A DNA stretch of 63,880 bases from a bacterium (lineage in GTDB: Bacteria; JAMCPX01): NCBI GenBank assembly GCA_021787665.1, contig JAJYLN010000014.1:1-63880 (forward strand). Reading direction: 5' to 3'. Positions 45,886 to 55,762 of this stretch are shown piece by piece. A program made the position numbers and the translations under genes. Under the pieces are notes generated by a model. The model saw only the letters and a program-made list of their open reading frames with translations, ran no database searches and was not told the origin of the DNA. The stretch's first letter is position 1. Each line of letters opens with the position of its first letter.

Positions 45886-48381
45886 TTACCCCGGACGATT
45901 CTCCGTGTTCGACGGCGCTTTCCGGCCCAGCGGTCTGAGCACCAGAAGCCACAGAAGCAGCAGCGCGACAGGGATGAAAAAGTCTCCGATATCGGCCCTC
46001 CCGGACTGCTCGCACATGCACCCGGTCGACCTGCTTATCCGCTGGGTCTGAAACGAAAGCCCGCCGGATAGCGGGTACACCGCTGTATTACCGAACGGGT
46101 CGACCGAAACGACCTGGTACAGGTAGGTCGCGCCCTGGGACAGGCCGCTCAAGTCCACGATGTGGGCCACCGTCATCGTCGTCGTGCCGGTGGAAAACAC
46201 CTTCGCCGGGCTGGACGAGTTCCAGTACCTGATATAGCTCGAGCTCAGCCTGTCCGTTGCCCACATGGCCTCTGCGCCCGACGTCCCTATGTTTGAGACA
46301 GAGACGTGGGAAATGACCGGCGGCGTCGTGGTCGTAGGCGTCGTCGTGGCCGACTGCATGAGGGCCAGCGCGTCGAGCTTGCCGTACCCCCAGTCATCGT
46401 TCGGCACGGACGTCGTCCAGGTATCGTACGTGGCCGAGCTTTCGAGCAGCCCTATCGTGTCCGTGATGTCGAGGGCGTCGTCCCTGTCGTACAGCAGGGC
46501 AACGGCGCCGGTGACATGCGGGCAAGCCATGCTCGTGCCCCTCAACGCCACATGGGTGCCGTCCGGAGTGATGAAACTCGGATCGAACGATGCCTGTGTG
46601 GAGAGCGAAGACACGATCATCTCTCCCGGGGCCGAGAGGTCGGGCTTCTGGCCGGTGGCCGATGGCAGCGGCGTGGGCCCTCTGCTGGAGAAGATCGAGA
46701 GATCTCCCACGGGATTCGTGTCCTGGAAATTGGCGTCGTACAACGTTCCGGTGCATGTGCCGTTGCATGTCGTCCATGAGAACTTGGTGACGAACGAACC
46801 GACCGCGATGGCGTACCTGGCCGTTGCAGGGAAGGAGATGGTATCGGTCGTGTCTCCCTGCTCCATGACATAGCCTGTCGAGATGGGCTGCGCTGCATTG
46901 GTCGTATCGAACAAGCTGTTGTCCGACGTCAGCCATGCGTTCAGGGCCTGCACGGTGAAGCCGTTATCGTTCTTCACGAGAAGGACGTACCTGCTGAAGG
47001 CCGCATAACTGGTAAGGTCTATCGCCGGAATGCCGTTGTTCGTGATGCTGAGCGCTACCTCATTTCTGTTCGTGCCGCCCCACGCCACAGCGCTTGCATC
47101 GATGGTCGCATAGCCATACGTGGTACCGTTGGCGTACAGTGGTACCGGAGACAGCGTGGAGCCCAGCGTTGAACCCGGAGAGACCCATCCGGTCTCGGTC
47201 AGCAGGTCTCCGTTCAGGTCTACCACGCCAAGGGCGAACGAAAGGGCCGGCGTGGTCGTATAATACCACAGATCGATGTCGGATTCCCCGGGGGAGTTTT
47301 GGTTCGATACCGCCGAAAAGTATGCAGCGTACGTCCCGCCTCCCATCGCGGTAAACCCGAGGTGCACCGGGTTCGCTCCGTCGTTGCCGGCCGCAACGAC
47401 GATCGCCCTCGGGGTCGTCGTCTGGACCACGAGGCCGTCTATCGCCTGCTCCATGCTCGTGGAGTCGTCGTGCGGGCCGTACTGGGCGCCGAGGCTCAGG
47501 TTAACAACTGCAGGCAGTCCGTATTGGGACGCAAGGGAGAAGACGTAGCTGATACCATCGAGCACATGCGCCTCGGTCATGTCCGATTTCACGATAACGA
47601 GCATGACAGCCGGTGCCATACCCGTGTACGTGCTGTTGCTGCTTGCAATGATGCCTGCAACATGGGTGCCGTGCCCCACGACGTCCTGCTCCATGCACTG
47701 CGCGGTATTGATCTGATAGCTGGTACAGGCGGCCCCGTAAGCATAGCCGGCCGGCGGAGTTCCGGACAGGGTCTGGTCCCACAGCGCTATGACTTTCGTA
47801 GAGCCGTCCGGATAATGGAGGTCCGCATGGGTCAGGTCCAGCCCGCTGTCCACGATACCGACGATAACGCCTTTGCCCACGTAGGGCCTGGGCAGCCCTG
47901 CCCCGCCCTGATGCACGATATCGCCGCCAACTGCAGGCACGCTCTTATCGAGCAGGAGATGCAGCCCTCTCGAGAGCGTCATGTCTACCAAGTCCGGCCT
48001 CTGGACAAGGGTGCCTATCAGAGACAGCGGGATGGTCGCGGTTACGATGCCGTTTATCGATGTCCCCACCATCCCCCCGTTCTCCGTAATCAGACGCCGT
48101 ATGCCGGAAGGAGAAGTCGTCCGTATCAGGACGTCTACCGCACTGCCGCCGGACGCCGGGCTGCTCACAGGACCGGTGGAAGACATCGGAGAGAGCGCCG
48201 ACAGGGGACTGTAGGGCGAGCCTCCGGTGACTGCGTTCGAGAGTTCTCTCAGGTAAGGGTCGATCTTCGTCCCCGCATGGGCAGGGAACGCCGCGAACAT
48301 GACCATAAGGAGCGGGATAAGGCCGCTCTTCCTCAATCCTGCCCCTAAGAGAGACATAAAATTTTCACCGATCCTTTTCAT
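45886..48381 (-). CDS. Secreted subtilisin-like (S8) protease with fibronectin III domain and C-terminal sorting-type tail
   Basis: 831 residues. The N-terminal signal ends near AFPAHA. The catalytic triad is Asp in VGIVDSGLDLTHAD (~176), His in VGHGTHVAGIIASS and Ser in LRGTSMACPHVTGAVALL. The Asn oxyanion stretch VVAAGNDGANP is present. A long insert lies between the His and Ser blocks. After a Thr/Pro linker comes one fibronectin III domain (~695-780). The end has Cys788-X-Cys790, then GDFFIPVALLLLWLLVLRP and basic residues, like MYXO-CTERM/GlyGly-CTERM sorting signals. Its start overlaps gspN by 4 bp, suggesting it is a type II secretion substrate. Confidence 0.88.
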   Translation of the reverse strand: MKRIGENFMSLLGAGLRKSGLIPLLMVMFAAFPAHAGTKIDPYLRELSNAVTGGSPYSPLSALSPMSSTGPVSSPASGGSAVDVLIRTTSPSGIRRLITENGGMVGTSINGIVTATIPLSLIGTLVQRPDLVDMTLSRGLHLLLDKSVPAVGGDIVHQGGAGLPRPYVGKGVIVGIVDSGLDLTHADLHYPDGSTKVIALWDQTLSGTPPAGYAYGAACTSYQINTAQCMEQDVVGHGTHVAGIIASSNSTYTGMAPAVMLVIVKSDMTEAHVLDGISYVFSLASQYGLPAVVNLSLGAQYGPHDDSTSMEQAIDGLVVQTTTPRAIVVAAGNDGANPVHLGFTAMGGGTYAAYFSAVSNQNSPGESDIDLWYYTTTPALSFALGVVDLNGDLLTETGWVSPGSTLGSTLSPVPLYANGTTYGYATIDASAVAWGGTNRNEVALSITNNGIPAIDLTSYAAFSRYVLLVKNDNGFTVQALNAWLTSDNSLFDTTNAAQPISTGYVMEQGDTTDTISFPATARYAIAVGSFVTKFSWTTCNGTCTGTLYDANFQDTNPVGDLSIFSSRGPTPLPSATGQKPDLSAPGEMIVSSLSTQASFDPSFITPDGTHVALRGTSMACPHVTGAVALLYDRDDALDITDTIGLLESSATYDTWTTSVPNDDWGYGKLDALALMQSATTTPTTTTPPVISHVSVSNIGTSGAEAMWATDRLSSSYIRYWNSSSPAKVFSTGTTTMTVAHIVDLSGLSQGATYLYQVVSVDPFGNTAVYPLSGGLSFQTQRISRSTGCMCEQSGRADIGDFFIPVALLLLWLLVLRPLGRKAPSNTENRPG

Positions 48382-49310
48382 TGGTTGAACCTCGGCATGC
48401 TTACATTGCCTGTAATATGCATATTGAAATAACCGGACGGCGCCCTGGTCAGCATAAAAAGGGGCACTGTCTTACGTATCTGTGCCTCGAGCGCAGGGGT
48501 GGGATTGAACTTCAACCTGAGATCCAGCGTACTGTTCCCGGCCGGCGTCATGAGCATGATGCTGCCGTCGAGCTGTGAGTTTATGTCTTTGCTCGTCTGG
48601 GAAGCATCCTGAACATCGATCCTCCCGTCCTTGATATACACCGGCAGGGTAATGTCTCCGAAGTCTATCTTCGGCAAGGGCAGTATCCCGAGCAGGTTCG
48701 ACGGCTCCAGCGCAACGGCCTTCATGTCCATGACGCCCTTGCCGGCGTCCTTGGCAACGTTGTCCATAGAGCCCTTTATGTTCAATCGTGCATTCAGCTT
48801 CCCGATCATGTTCAGGCCATAGCTGCTCCTTAGCACGGGGTACATACCGATGTCTATGTCCTTGATCACACCGTTGCATGCAAAGTCCCTCTTGTGGAGC
48901 CCGATATTGAACAGGATACTGCCGTGATAAAGCCTTGCCATGATGCTCAACGACAGCCATCCCCTGAAGATCGAGAGTATGCCCGGTATCAGCTCGATCT
49001 CGTCCGCGGCGAGCAGGTCCTTCTCGCTGCCACCGCTCTCCTTCTTTACGACCACATGATGGAATTTCAATCCCAGCGGGAAAGCACCTGTCGTGCTCCC
49101 CACGCTCACATCGAGCGAGCGGCTCCTGAGCCGCTCGACAAGCCTCGTGGTGAGGGCATTGTAGGGAAAAAGAAACCACAGAAACACGACATAAAAGGAG
49201 ATAACGACCACCACGTACGCGGCGGCCTTCACGATCACCCACTTCTGGTCAACGAGAAAGGCCCTGACCACGCCGGGAGCTGCCTTTATCCTCTGCCATA
49301 TCTTATTCAT
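48378..49310 (-). CDS. gspN: Type II secretion protein GspN-like
   Basis: 310 residues from the ATG at 49310 (an in-frame GTG at 49319 is possible). One N-terminal membrane span (VIVKAAAYVVVVISFYVVFLWFLF) precedes a periplasmic beta-rich domain with AsmA/GspN-like strands (RSRSLDVSVGSTTGAFPLGLKFHHVVV, LPKIDFGDITLPVYIKDGRID). It overlaps gspM by 8 bp. GspN is an accessory part of some secretons, probably at the inner-membrane platform. Confidence 0.78.
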   Translation of the reverse strand: MNKIWQRIKAAPGVVRAFLVDQKWVIVKAAAYVVVVISFYVVFLWFLFPYNALTTRLVERLRSRSLDVSVGSTTGAFPLGLKFHHVVVKKESGGSEKDLLAADEIELIPGILSIFRGWLSLSIMARLYHGSILFNIGLHKRDFACNGVIKDIDIGMYPVLRSSYGLNMIGKLNARLNIKGSMDNVAKDAGKGVMDMKAVALEPSNLLGILPLPKIDFGDITLPVYIKDGRIDVQDASQTSKDINSQLDGSIMLMTPAGNSTLDLRLKFNPTPALEAQIRKTVPLFMLTRAPSGYFNMHITGNVSMPRFNQ

Positions 49311-49863
49311 TCGAAGCACCCGGGATGACGACCTGCATACTCACATCGAGGAGCGCCTGGTTGTTGTAGGACGTCCGTACATTCAATCTCTTTATCTTCA
49401 ACTGGTACTCGCCCCCTAACTCCACCCGGTACAGAAGCTTGGTGAGCTGATAGAGATTTATCCCCTTCAGCCTCACGTCTATGTACGATGTGGCGCTGTC
49501 CGAGGACGTCCTTGGCTGGATGGAGTCATACGATACGCCGACCGTGTTCGCGATACCCTGGAGGTACGTCATAACCGAGAAGTTCTTCGGTACGCTCTCG
49601 TTCCCCCGCAGTACCACGGCATACTTTTTGTGCTCCCGGTACAGGTGCTGCATCTCGACGAGACTGACCCGACCGTCCTTCACCTCTTTTCTCATCCGCA
49701 CGCTGCTCCGGTACAGCGGCGAAACGACCGCAAGATCGAGCACGACGCACAGTGTCAGCAGGGACGCGCCGACCAGCAGGACTTTTTCTCTCCTGTTGAG
49801 GCCCCTGAACGCCGTTCCCAGCTCTGAAAGTATGCCGAACTTTTTTAATAGTCTGTTTATCAT
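49303..49863 (-). CDS. gspM: Type II secretion inner-membrane protein GspM-like
   Basis: 186 residues with a single N-terminal transmembrane segment (VLLVGASLLTLCVVLDLAVVSPLY), a short helical region and a ferredoxin-like periplasmic domain (YLQGIANTVGVSYDSIQPR..YIDVRLKGINLYQLTKLLYRVE). The layout matches GspM/PilO platform proteins. It overlaps gspL by 4 bp. Low primary similarity is normal in this family; gene order supports the call. Confidence 0.78.
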   Translation of the reverse strand: MINRLLKKFGILSELGTAFRGLNRREKVLLVGASLLTLCVVLDLAVVSPLYRSSVRMRKEVKDGRVSLVEMQHLYREHKKYAVVLRGNESVPKNFSVMTYLQGIANTVGVSYDSIQPRTSSDSATSYIDVRLKGINLYQLTKLLYRVELGGEYQLKIKRLNVRTSYNNQALLDVSMQVVIPGASNE

Positions 49864-51311
49864 TTCAAGCTTATGCTCAACTGAAACTCGAACGCCTTCT
49901 GATCGGCTGTTCTCCTCGTATCTATCACTTTGACGTCCTTTATCGTATTAAAGCTCTTTATGCCCATCACTATCTTGTCCACGTTATCGATGGTCGGTGT
50001 CTTCCCCCGCAGCGTTATCTGCTCCGGGTCGATCGACAGCTCGGTCACGTCTACCTTGACGTTCCGGGGTATGCCCGTACTTATTTCTCTGAGGACCTCG
50101 ATGACCGGCAGGGAGCCGGACAGGTTCTCCGCCTTCTTCTTCTCCTTTGCAACGAGGTACTTCATCGTACCGAGCGGGTCCCCGAGCGAAGGCTCGTTCG
50201 GGAAGGCTTGGCTAAACAGGGCGTACATCTTCTTCTCGATCAGATTACTCCCGTGCTTCAGACTCGCGTAGCCGTACGCCATACTCGCTATGGACACCCC
50301 CACGATCAGGCCGACAATGCCGAGGGTGACGGCAAGCTTTCCCTTTATCTGCTCTATAACGCGCTGGAACTTGAACGATCCCCGCCGGAGGTTTATAAGA
50401 TTGCGCGGTCTCTTTATCACATTCCTCAGGGCAAGGGCGCACGCAAGGCCATACGCCGGTCCGATCGAGACACGCTCACCGATCAGGGTCCGCGCGATCT
50501 CGTCGAGGGGAAGCGAGAAGATCTGCAGACCGAGGTCGCTTTCGAACAGGCGGCCCCGGTCAGCAAACCTCCCCGCAAAGACGACCGCCGTGATATCCGA
50601 GCCTATCTTTCGTTCCACCATATTTATCGACAGCTTGAGCTCTTTTATAAAGAATGACTTCATGGGCTCGTTGAGCGCTTCGGCACCCGGCTTCTGACCC
50701 AGCATGGGTGCGCTTATCCTCAGGTCGCGGGCCATGCACAGACCGCCGTCGTTGATAAAGGTCAGCGAGGTGTGCGCGTGCCCGATGTCCACTATCACAT
50801 ACGGTCCGTCGATCTGCAGGTAGGCAGACAGGTTCGCGTACGAGGAGTGCGCAATTTCTATGACATTGGGGTCCAATCCTATGCGTGTCAACTGGTCGAG
50901 CCACTGCTTCATGGCCTCGGTATTCATCGAAAAGGTGATCACCTGTGTATCGGACTGCTGTTTCCTGAGGATATTGTAGTCCATGATCGTGTCTTCGGAA
51001 CTGAACGGGCTGACTTCCTCGAGCTCGGTGCCTATCGCCTGCGCAATGAACTTGTCTTCGGTAAACGGCACCATGATCGTATGGACGAACACCATGTCGG
51101 ACGGTATACCCACGATCACGTCCGATGCGGAGAGTCCTTCGATGGCAAAGAATTCCCTGAGTTTTTCCTCGTTCTCGCCGGAGCCAAGGTCGGTACCCTG
51201 AGGAAAAACGAATTCTTTTGAGCCCGCGTACTCTACGCCCCGCAGCGTGGTCTTCAGATTGACCACTTTCAATGAGTATCTACCTATATCGATACCGAAT
51301 ATTTCAGCCAT
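49860..51311 (-). CDS. gspL: Type II secretion protein GspL (PilM-PilN-like fusion)
   Basis: 483 residues. Residues 1-300 are an actin-like PilM fold (FGIDIGRYSLKVV, VVFAGRFADRG, GERVSIGPAYGLACALAL). A transmembrane helix near 320 (LAVTLGIVGLIVGVSIASMAYGYA) is followed by a periplasmic PilN-like domain. GspL connects the cytoplasmic ATPase GspE to GspM. It is the first gene of the run, 15 bp downstream of accA. The other gsp genes (C-K) must lie elsewhere. Confidence 0.85.
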   Translation of the reverse strand: MAEIFGIDIGRYSLKVVNLKTTLRGVEYAGSKEFVFPQGTDLGSGENEEKLREFFAIEGLSASDVIVGIPSDMVFVHTIMVPFTEDKFIAQAIGTELEEVSPFSSEDTIMDYNILRKQQSDTQVITFSMNTEAMKQWLDQLTRIGLDPNVIEIAHSSYANLSAYLQIDGPYVIVDIGHAHTSLTFINDGGLCMARDLRISAPMLGQKPGAEALNEPMKSFFIKELKLSINMVERKIGSDITAVVFAGRFADRGRLFESDLGLQIFSLPLDEIARTLIGERVSIGPAYGLACALALRNVIKRPRNLINLRRGSFKFQRVIEQIKGKLAVTLGIVGLIVGVSIASMAYGYASLKHGSNLIEKKMYALFSQAFPNEPSLGDPLGTMKYLVAKEKKKAENLSGSLPVIEVLREISTGIPRNVKVDVTELSIDPEQITLRGKTPTIDNVDKIVMGIKSFNTIKDVKVIDTRRTADQKAFEFQLSISLK

Positions 51312-51326
51312 ACGCCCTCCCGGGTC

Positions 51327-52292
51327 TCAACCGCCGGTCTCCCTGAACTGTCCAATCCCCCTGTATTTGCTGTATCGGTCTTTCACGAGCTCGTCTATCG
51401 ATACGGACCTCAGTGCTCCTATGGATCCTATCAGGGCGTTCTTTATCGTCTGTGCCATACTTTTAAAATCGTTGTGTGCTCCGCCCGGGGGCTCTTTCAA
51501 TACCTCATCGATAATCCCCGCCTTCTTCAGATCAGCGGCCGTCAGCTTCAAAGCTTCAGCGGCCTGGGGCGCCTTCGACTGGTCCTTCCATAGTATGGAC
51601 GCACAGCCTTCCGGGGATATGACGGAATAAACAGCATATTCCAGGATAAACATCCTGTCAACAAGCCCTATGGCAAGTGCTCCGCCGCTGTTGCCCTCGC
51701 CGATGATACACCCGATCGTGGGCACCCTGAGCCCGGCAAGCTTCAGTATGGAGGCCGATATGGCCTCTGCCTGTCCCCGCTCTTCTGCACCAATGCCCGG
51801 GTATGCGCCAGGGGTATCGATGAGGGTGACGACCGGCATATTGAACTTTTGCGCAATGTCCATGGCGCGCATCGCCTTCCGGTAGCCCTCCGGACCCGGC
51901 ATGCCGAAGTTCCGCGCGGCCCTCTCTTTGGAGCCCCTGCCCTTCTGCTCGCCTATCAGCACGACCCTGTTCCCATCGAGCATGCCGACCCCGGCGACTA
52001 TTGCGGTATCGTCCTTGAACCTCCTGTCACCGTGTATCTCGATAAACTCGTCGAACATGAGGTAGAGGTAATCGTACGTGTACGGCCTCTCCGGATGCCT
52101 GGAAATCTGTACGATCTTCCATGCATTCAGGTTTGAGAATGTCTCTTCCTGGAGCTTCCTTACCTTCTTCTCCAGTCGGGAAATCTCATCCGACAGATCG
52201 ATGCCTTCTGATGCGGAAAGCTGTTTAAATTCCTCAATTTTCTTTTCCAGCTCACAGATGGGCTTCTCAAAATCGAGTGGCTGATGGATCAT
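51327..52292 (-). CDS. accA: Acetyl-CoA carboxylase carboxyltransferase subunit alpha
   Basis: 321 residues from the ATG at 52292. LDFEKPICELEKKIEEF at the start, HPERPYTYDYLYLMFDEFIEIHGDRRFKDD, the carboxybiotin/CoA crotonase-fold motifs GRGSKERAARNFGMPGPEGYRKAMR and LIDTPGAYPGIGAEERGQAEAI, and GEGNSGGALAIG. It transfers CO2 from biotin to acetyl-CoA in fatty-acid synthesis with AccD, which is not in the window. A GTG at 52310 is in frame, but similarity starts at the ATG. Confidence 0.97.
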   Translation of the reverse strand: MIHQPLDFEKPICELEKKIEEFKQLSASEGIDLSDEISRLEKKVRKLQEETFSNLNAWKIVQISRHPERPYTYDYLYLMFDEFIEIHGDRRFKDDTAIVAGVGMLDGNRVVLIGEQKGRGSKERAARNFGMPGPEGYRKAMRAMDIAQKFNMPVVTLIDTPGAYPGIGAEERGQAEAISASILKLAGLRVPTIGCIIGEGNSGGALAIGLVDRMFILEYAVYSVISPEGCASILWKDQSKAPQAAEALKLTAADLKKAGIIDEVLKEPPGGAHNDFKSMAQTIKNALIGSIGALRSVSIDELVKDRYSKYRGIGQFRETGG

Positions 52293-52363
52293 ATAGGATA
52301 CTAATAACACCCACAGTGCGGTGCGTCAAATGGCATCTCAAGTCAGGGAATATACTCCAACCT

Positions 52364-53413
52364 TCATGCTTGTGTAAAGAGTCTTAATTCTGTTCTCTTT
52401 GCGAACCAGACAAGCACAAGCATGACCGGCACTTCGATAAGCGGACCGATGACCGTTGCAAGGGCAACGGTCGGGTTAAAAGCTGTGATGGCGATCGCAA
52501 TGGCTATTTCGAAATCCCTGCCTGTTGAATTGAATGCAACTGCTACAGAATCCTGATAGCTCAACTTCAGTTTCCAGCCTACGAAATAAACTACGACAAA
52601 CATTGTCCAGAAAAAGATGATCATGGGTACTGCCATCTGTACAATAAATATCGGCTCTTTCAGGATCAGATCACCTTTCAGCGCGAACATGACAATGAGG
52701 GTAAAAAGAAGTCCAACAATGGATAAGGTATCCAGATAGAATTTCAACCGCTGAAACCACGCCTCACCGAATCTTTTTACACCCACTACTCTCGTAAGAA
52801 TGCCTGCAACAAGCGGTATGCCGAGATAGAGGAGTACACTCTCACCGACAACCCATACATCGAAATGGACATTGCCAAGCAATAGCTTTGCATAGACGGG
52901 GATGAGCAGCATTTGAATAATGGAATTAACAGCAACCAGTATGATTGCAAGGGGAGCATTGCCCTGGGCAAGATAGGTAAACACAATCACCATCGCGATG
53001 CAGGGTGCAAGCCCGTAGAGTACAAGGCCGGTGGAAAGGTCCGGCTCATTGCCCAAAAATAGTCTAGCAAGCAGCAGCATGAAAAATGGGGCTATTGCAT
53101 AATTGAAAAACAGTACGATAAGAAGCTGTTTTGGCGATCGTGCTGACTTGCCGAGGTCCTCAAACTTGATATTTGCCATCGCAGGATAAATCATCATAAA
53201 AAGCCCGACAACAACACCGAGAGCCAGGGTATTGGGAAGATTAAATTCATAGGTTCCCTGCAGTATTGCTTTGATCGCATCAATTGGCGGTGTGAGCTGA
53301 AAATTGGATATGCCATAGAGCTTTCCAATACCGATACCTATTGCCATGCTGACAACAACAAAAACCGGCAGCAGTTTGAAATTGTGCAGTTTCTCAAGCA
53401 ATCTTCTGAACAC
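52364..53413 (-). CDS. acr3: Arsenite efflux permease, ACR3 family
   Basis: A 349-residue integral membrane protein with ten hydrophobic segments. The hallmarks of ACR3 are present: a conserved cysteine in LYGLAPCIAMVIVFTYLAQGNAPLAI, FNSTGRDFEIAIAIAITAFNPTVALATVIGPLIEVPVML and LFFNYAIAPFFMLLLARLFL. It exports As(III) and may be energised together with ArsA. It overlaps arsC by 20 bp and is the last gene of the main ars unit. Confidence 0.94.
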   Translation of the reverse strand: MFRRLLEKLHNFKLLPVFVVVSMAIGIGIGKLYGISNFQLTPPIDAIKAILQGTYEFNLPNTLALGVVVGLFMMIYPAMANIKFEDLGKSARSPKQLLIVLFFNYAIAPFFMLLLARLFLGNEPDLSTGLVLYGLAPCIAMVIVFTYLAQGNAPLAIILVAVNSIIQMLLIPVYAKLLLGNVHFDVWVVGESVLLYLGIPLVAGILTRVVGVKRFGEAWFQRLKFYLDTLSIVGLLFTLIVMFALKGDLILKEPIFIVQMAVPMIIFFWTMFVVVYFVGWKLKLSYQDSVAVAFNSTGRDFEIAIAIAITAFNPTVALATVIGPLIEVPVMLVLVWFAKRTELRLFTQA

Positions 53414-53825
53414 GCTTTAACTCCTCAACAAGGATTTCAATCTTTTTCTGTATCTCGTCCCTCGCTTTACGGAAGGCATTCACAACCTCTTCCTCAGTAC
53501 CGGTTGCTGATGTAGGGTCATCGATAGACCAGTGGATCCGTTTGATCCGCGGCGGAGTCATAGGACACAATGCCTCAGCGCTGCTGCAGAGTGTGATGAT
53601 AATGTCCATCGTATGCAACAGACTTTCGTCTATACCTTTTGATGTCTGACAAGAAATATCGACACCTGTCTCTTTCATCACCTGAACTGTTTTCGGATGC
53701 ACTTCGGACGGCTTCACACCAGCACTGTACGGCTCTATCACACCTTTTCCCATCGCCCGGGCAAATCCCTCGGCCATCTGGCTCCGGCAAGAATTGCCGG
53801 TACACATAAACATTATTTTTACCAT
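53394..53825 (-). CDS. arsC: Arsenate reductase, low-molecular-weight phosphatase type
   Basis: 143 residues. The P loop MFMCTGNSCRSQMAEGFARAMG contains the nucleophile motif CX5R, followed by the redox region VDISCQTSKGID and the general-acid loop DIIITLCSSAEALCPMTPP with two cysteines of the thiol relay. It reduces arsenate to arsenite with thioredoxin. It lies between arsA (14 bp) and acr3 (overlap). Confidence 0.94.
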   Translation of the reverse strand: MVKIMFMCTGNSCRSQMAEGFARAMGKGVIEPYSAGVKPSEVHPKTVQVMKETGVDISCQTSKGIDESLLHTMDIIITLCSSAEALCPMTPPRIKRIHWSIDDPTSATGTEEEVVNAFRKARDEIQKKIEILVEELKRVQKIA

Positions 53826-53839
53826 GGATTATCTTCCCA

Positions 53840-55645
53840 TTACAGGAACGCTACGGCCTTTTCAAGGAGCTCAAATCCCTTGATTTCGTCCTGCATCAGA
53901 GGGAATTGAAGCACGGGAAGATTGAACTTATGGTTAATCTCTTCAAGATATTTTATCTGCATTGCTTGTCTATTCTTGAAAAAGTCATTGATACATACCC
54001 TGTCTGTTAAGATTACATTTGCAACGATGAGCTGTGTATATATCCCGGCGTTTTGCAGATCAACCATTGCCCTGTAAGATTCCAAAATAGGCGTTGATTC
54101 CGGATAAAGAACGAATGCAAAAATGGTACGAGCTTTATCGCGAAGCGTCTGTATGATCTTTTTAAACCTGTTTTGGGCATCATCTTTCACAGCAAGACTG
54201 TCTCCCGTACCTGCCATCATCTCAACCTGTTTTGCATAATCAAACGGAAGTTCAAGAAGCCGAAGCGTATGCCCTGTCGGAGCAGTATCAAATACAACCG
54301 TTTGATATTCATTGCTTTCGATGAATTGTATGAATTTATCAAACGCAGCCATCTCCTCGGTGCAGGGTGAATTCAATTCTTCATTCATTGCCGATAGCAT
54401 ATCTTCGGAATACTTTCCCTGTGCCTCTCTGAGTACCTTTTCCTTGTATTCCTGGAATGCTGCTTTCTGGTCAACCATAACTGCATACAAATTGTCGGTA
54501 ACCTTTGACGGATCAGGACCAACCTTTACATTCAATACTTCACCGATATGCGCCGCAGGGTCAGTGGTAACGAGAAGTGTTTTGTAGCCCTTCTGAGCGT
54601 TAAAGAGTGCTGCTATACATGAAATCGTAGTCTTTCCGACACCACCCTTGCCCGTAAAAAACAGGGACTTCGTCGCCCTGTTCCTGCCCGGCAGCCACAG
54701 ACGTTCGATGTCCGGCTGTTCGAGAAAGATATCGGCTGATGCAATGGCGTGCTCAATGCCCGACTTGAATGACGGCTTCCTGTTATCGAACAGCTCGTCT
54801 GCCACCGATTGGAGGGCTTGTAACCCTTTCACTTCATTGTCCCTAAGAAGCATATATTTTGTCGGTTTATGAATCGCTTCCGCAGTCCTCTGTATGACCT
54901 TTTGCTGGGCATCATACTTTTTCTTAAAAAAATCGATACCGCATACCTCTTCGGGCAGTATACCGTTGATGATAAGCTCTCCTGAATCAATCCCGATGGT
55001 CCCAAGTTCTTTGGATGCGCGTTGTGTCTCGTACAGAGAAAGCTCCTCAGGTCGCATGACAAAAACAAATGTTGTCTTTCCGGTGTCCTTCAAGAGCGCT
55101 GTTGCCCTGTCGTATTTGTCCTTTGAATCCTGAATCGTCTGTACGGGGCCAAGGCACGTCTGGCCGCTGCCGCTTGCGGCCTGTTCAATGTGCTTTGACC
55201 AGTCTACCGGAAGCTCAAGCAGACGAATGGTATGGCCTGTCGGGGCGGTATCAAATACGATACTATCGTACTCATCGCCTTCCATAAAATCTATAAACCG
55301 GTCGAACGCCGCCATCTCTGTGGTACAGGGACCGCTGAGATTTTCCTCGAGCGATGCAATAACATCCTCCGGCATAATTTCTCGATACGGTGCGATGATG
55401 TTCTCTTTATACTCTTTGGTTGCTTTGTCCGGTTCGATCTCCATTGCCCATAGGTTCTTTATGTTTTGAATCGGTGTAATTTTATGCCCTATTTCTTGTT
55501 CAAAAACATCTGCAAGGTTGGAAGCCGGGTCTGTGGTCACGATCAATGTTTTTTTGCCGCTCACTGCATCATGGACGGCGCTTGCCGATGCCATAGTGGT
55601 TTTACCGACCCCGCCCTTGCCTGAAAAAAATAAATAGTGCGTCAT
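53840..55645 (-). CDS. arsA: Two-domain arsenite-activated ATPase ArsA
   Basis: 601 residues from a tandem fusion of two homologous halves. Walker A motifs FFSGKGGVGKTT (~5-16) and FFTGKGGVGKTT (~330) are both intact. Each half has a conserved cysteine block (LSGPCTTEMAAFDRFI and LNSPCTEEMAAFDKFI) and a DTAPTGHTIRLLELP switch. The halves are about equally conserved, so both are probably catalytic. ArsA receives As(III) from ArsD and energises the efflux permease. The start at 55645 begins directly with the P-loop strand. Confidence 0.96.
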   Translation of the reverse strand: MTHYLFFSGKGGVGKTTMASASAVHDAVSGKKTLIVTTDPASNLADVFEQEIGHKITPIQNIKNLWAMEIEPDKATKEYKENIIAPYREIMPEDVIASLEENLSGPCTTEMAAFDRFIDFMEGDEYDSIVFDTAPTGHTIRLLELPVDWSKHIEQAASGSGQTCLGPVQTIQDSKDKYDRATALLKDTGKTTFVFVMRPEELSLYETQRASKELGTIGIDSGELIINGILPEEVCGIDFFKKKYDAQQKVIQRTAEAIHKPTKYMLLRDNEVKGLQALQSVADELFDNRKPSFKSGIEHAIASADIFLEQPDIERLWLPGRNRATKSLFFTGKGGVGKTTISCIAALFNAQKGYKTLLVTTDPAAHIGEVLNVKVGPDPSKVTDNLYAVMVDQKAAFQEYKEKVLREAQGKYSEDMLSAMNEELNSPCTEEMAAFDKFIQFIESNEYQTVVFDTAPTGHTLRLLELPFDYAKQVEMMAGTGDSLAVKDDAQNRFKKIIQTLRDKARTIFAFVLYPESTPILESYRAMVDLQNAGIYTQLIVANVILTDRVCINDFFKNRQAMQIKYLEEINHKFNLPVLQFPLMQDEIKGFELLEKAVAFL

Positions 55646-55762
55646 TTTGAATCTCCTCTCTGCTTAAAAGCAAATAACGAGGATAAACCCGTTCCTTCTG
55701 TATTGCTTTTCATCCTCAATACTGAATCTCTTTATCCCCTGTTCCCTTAACATTGTGCTGAT

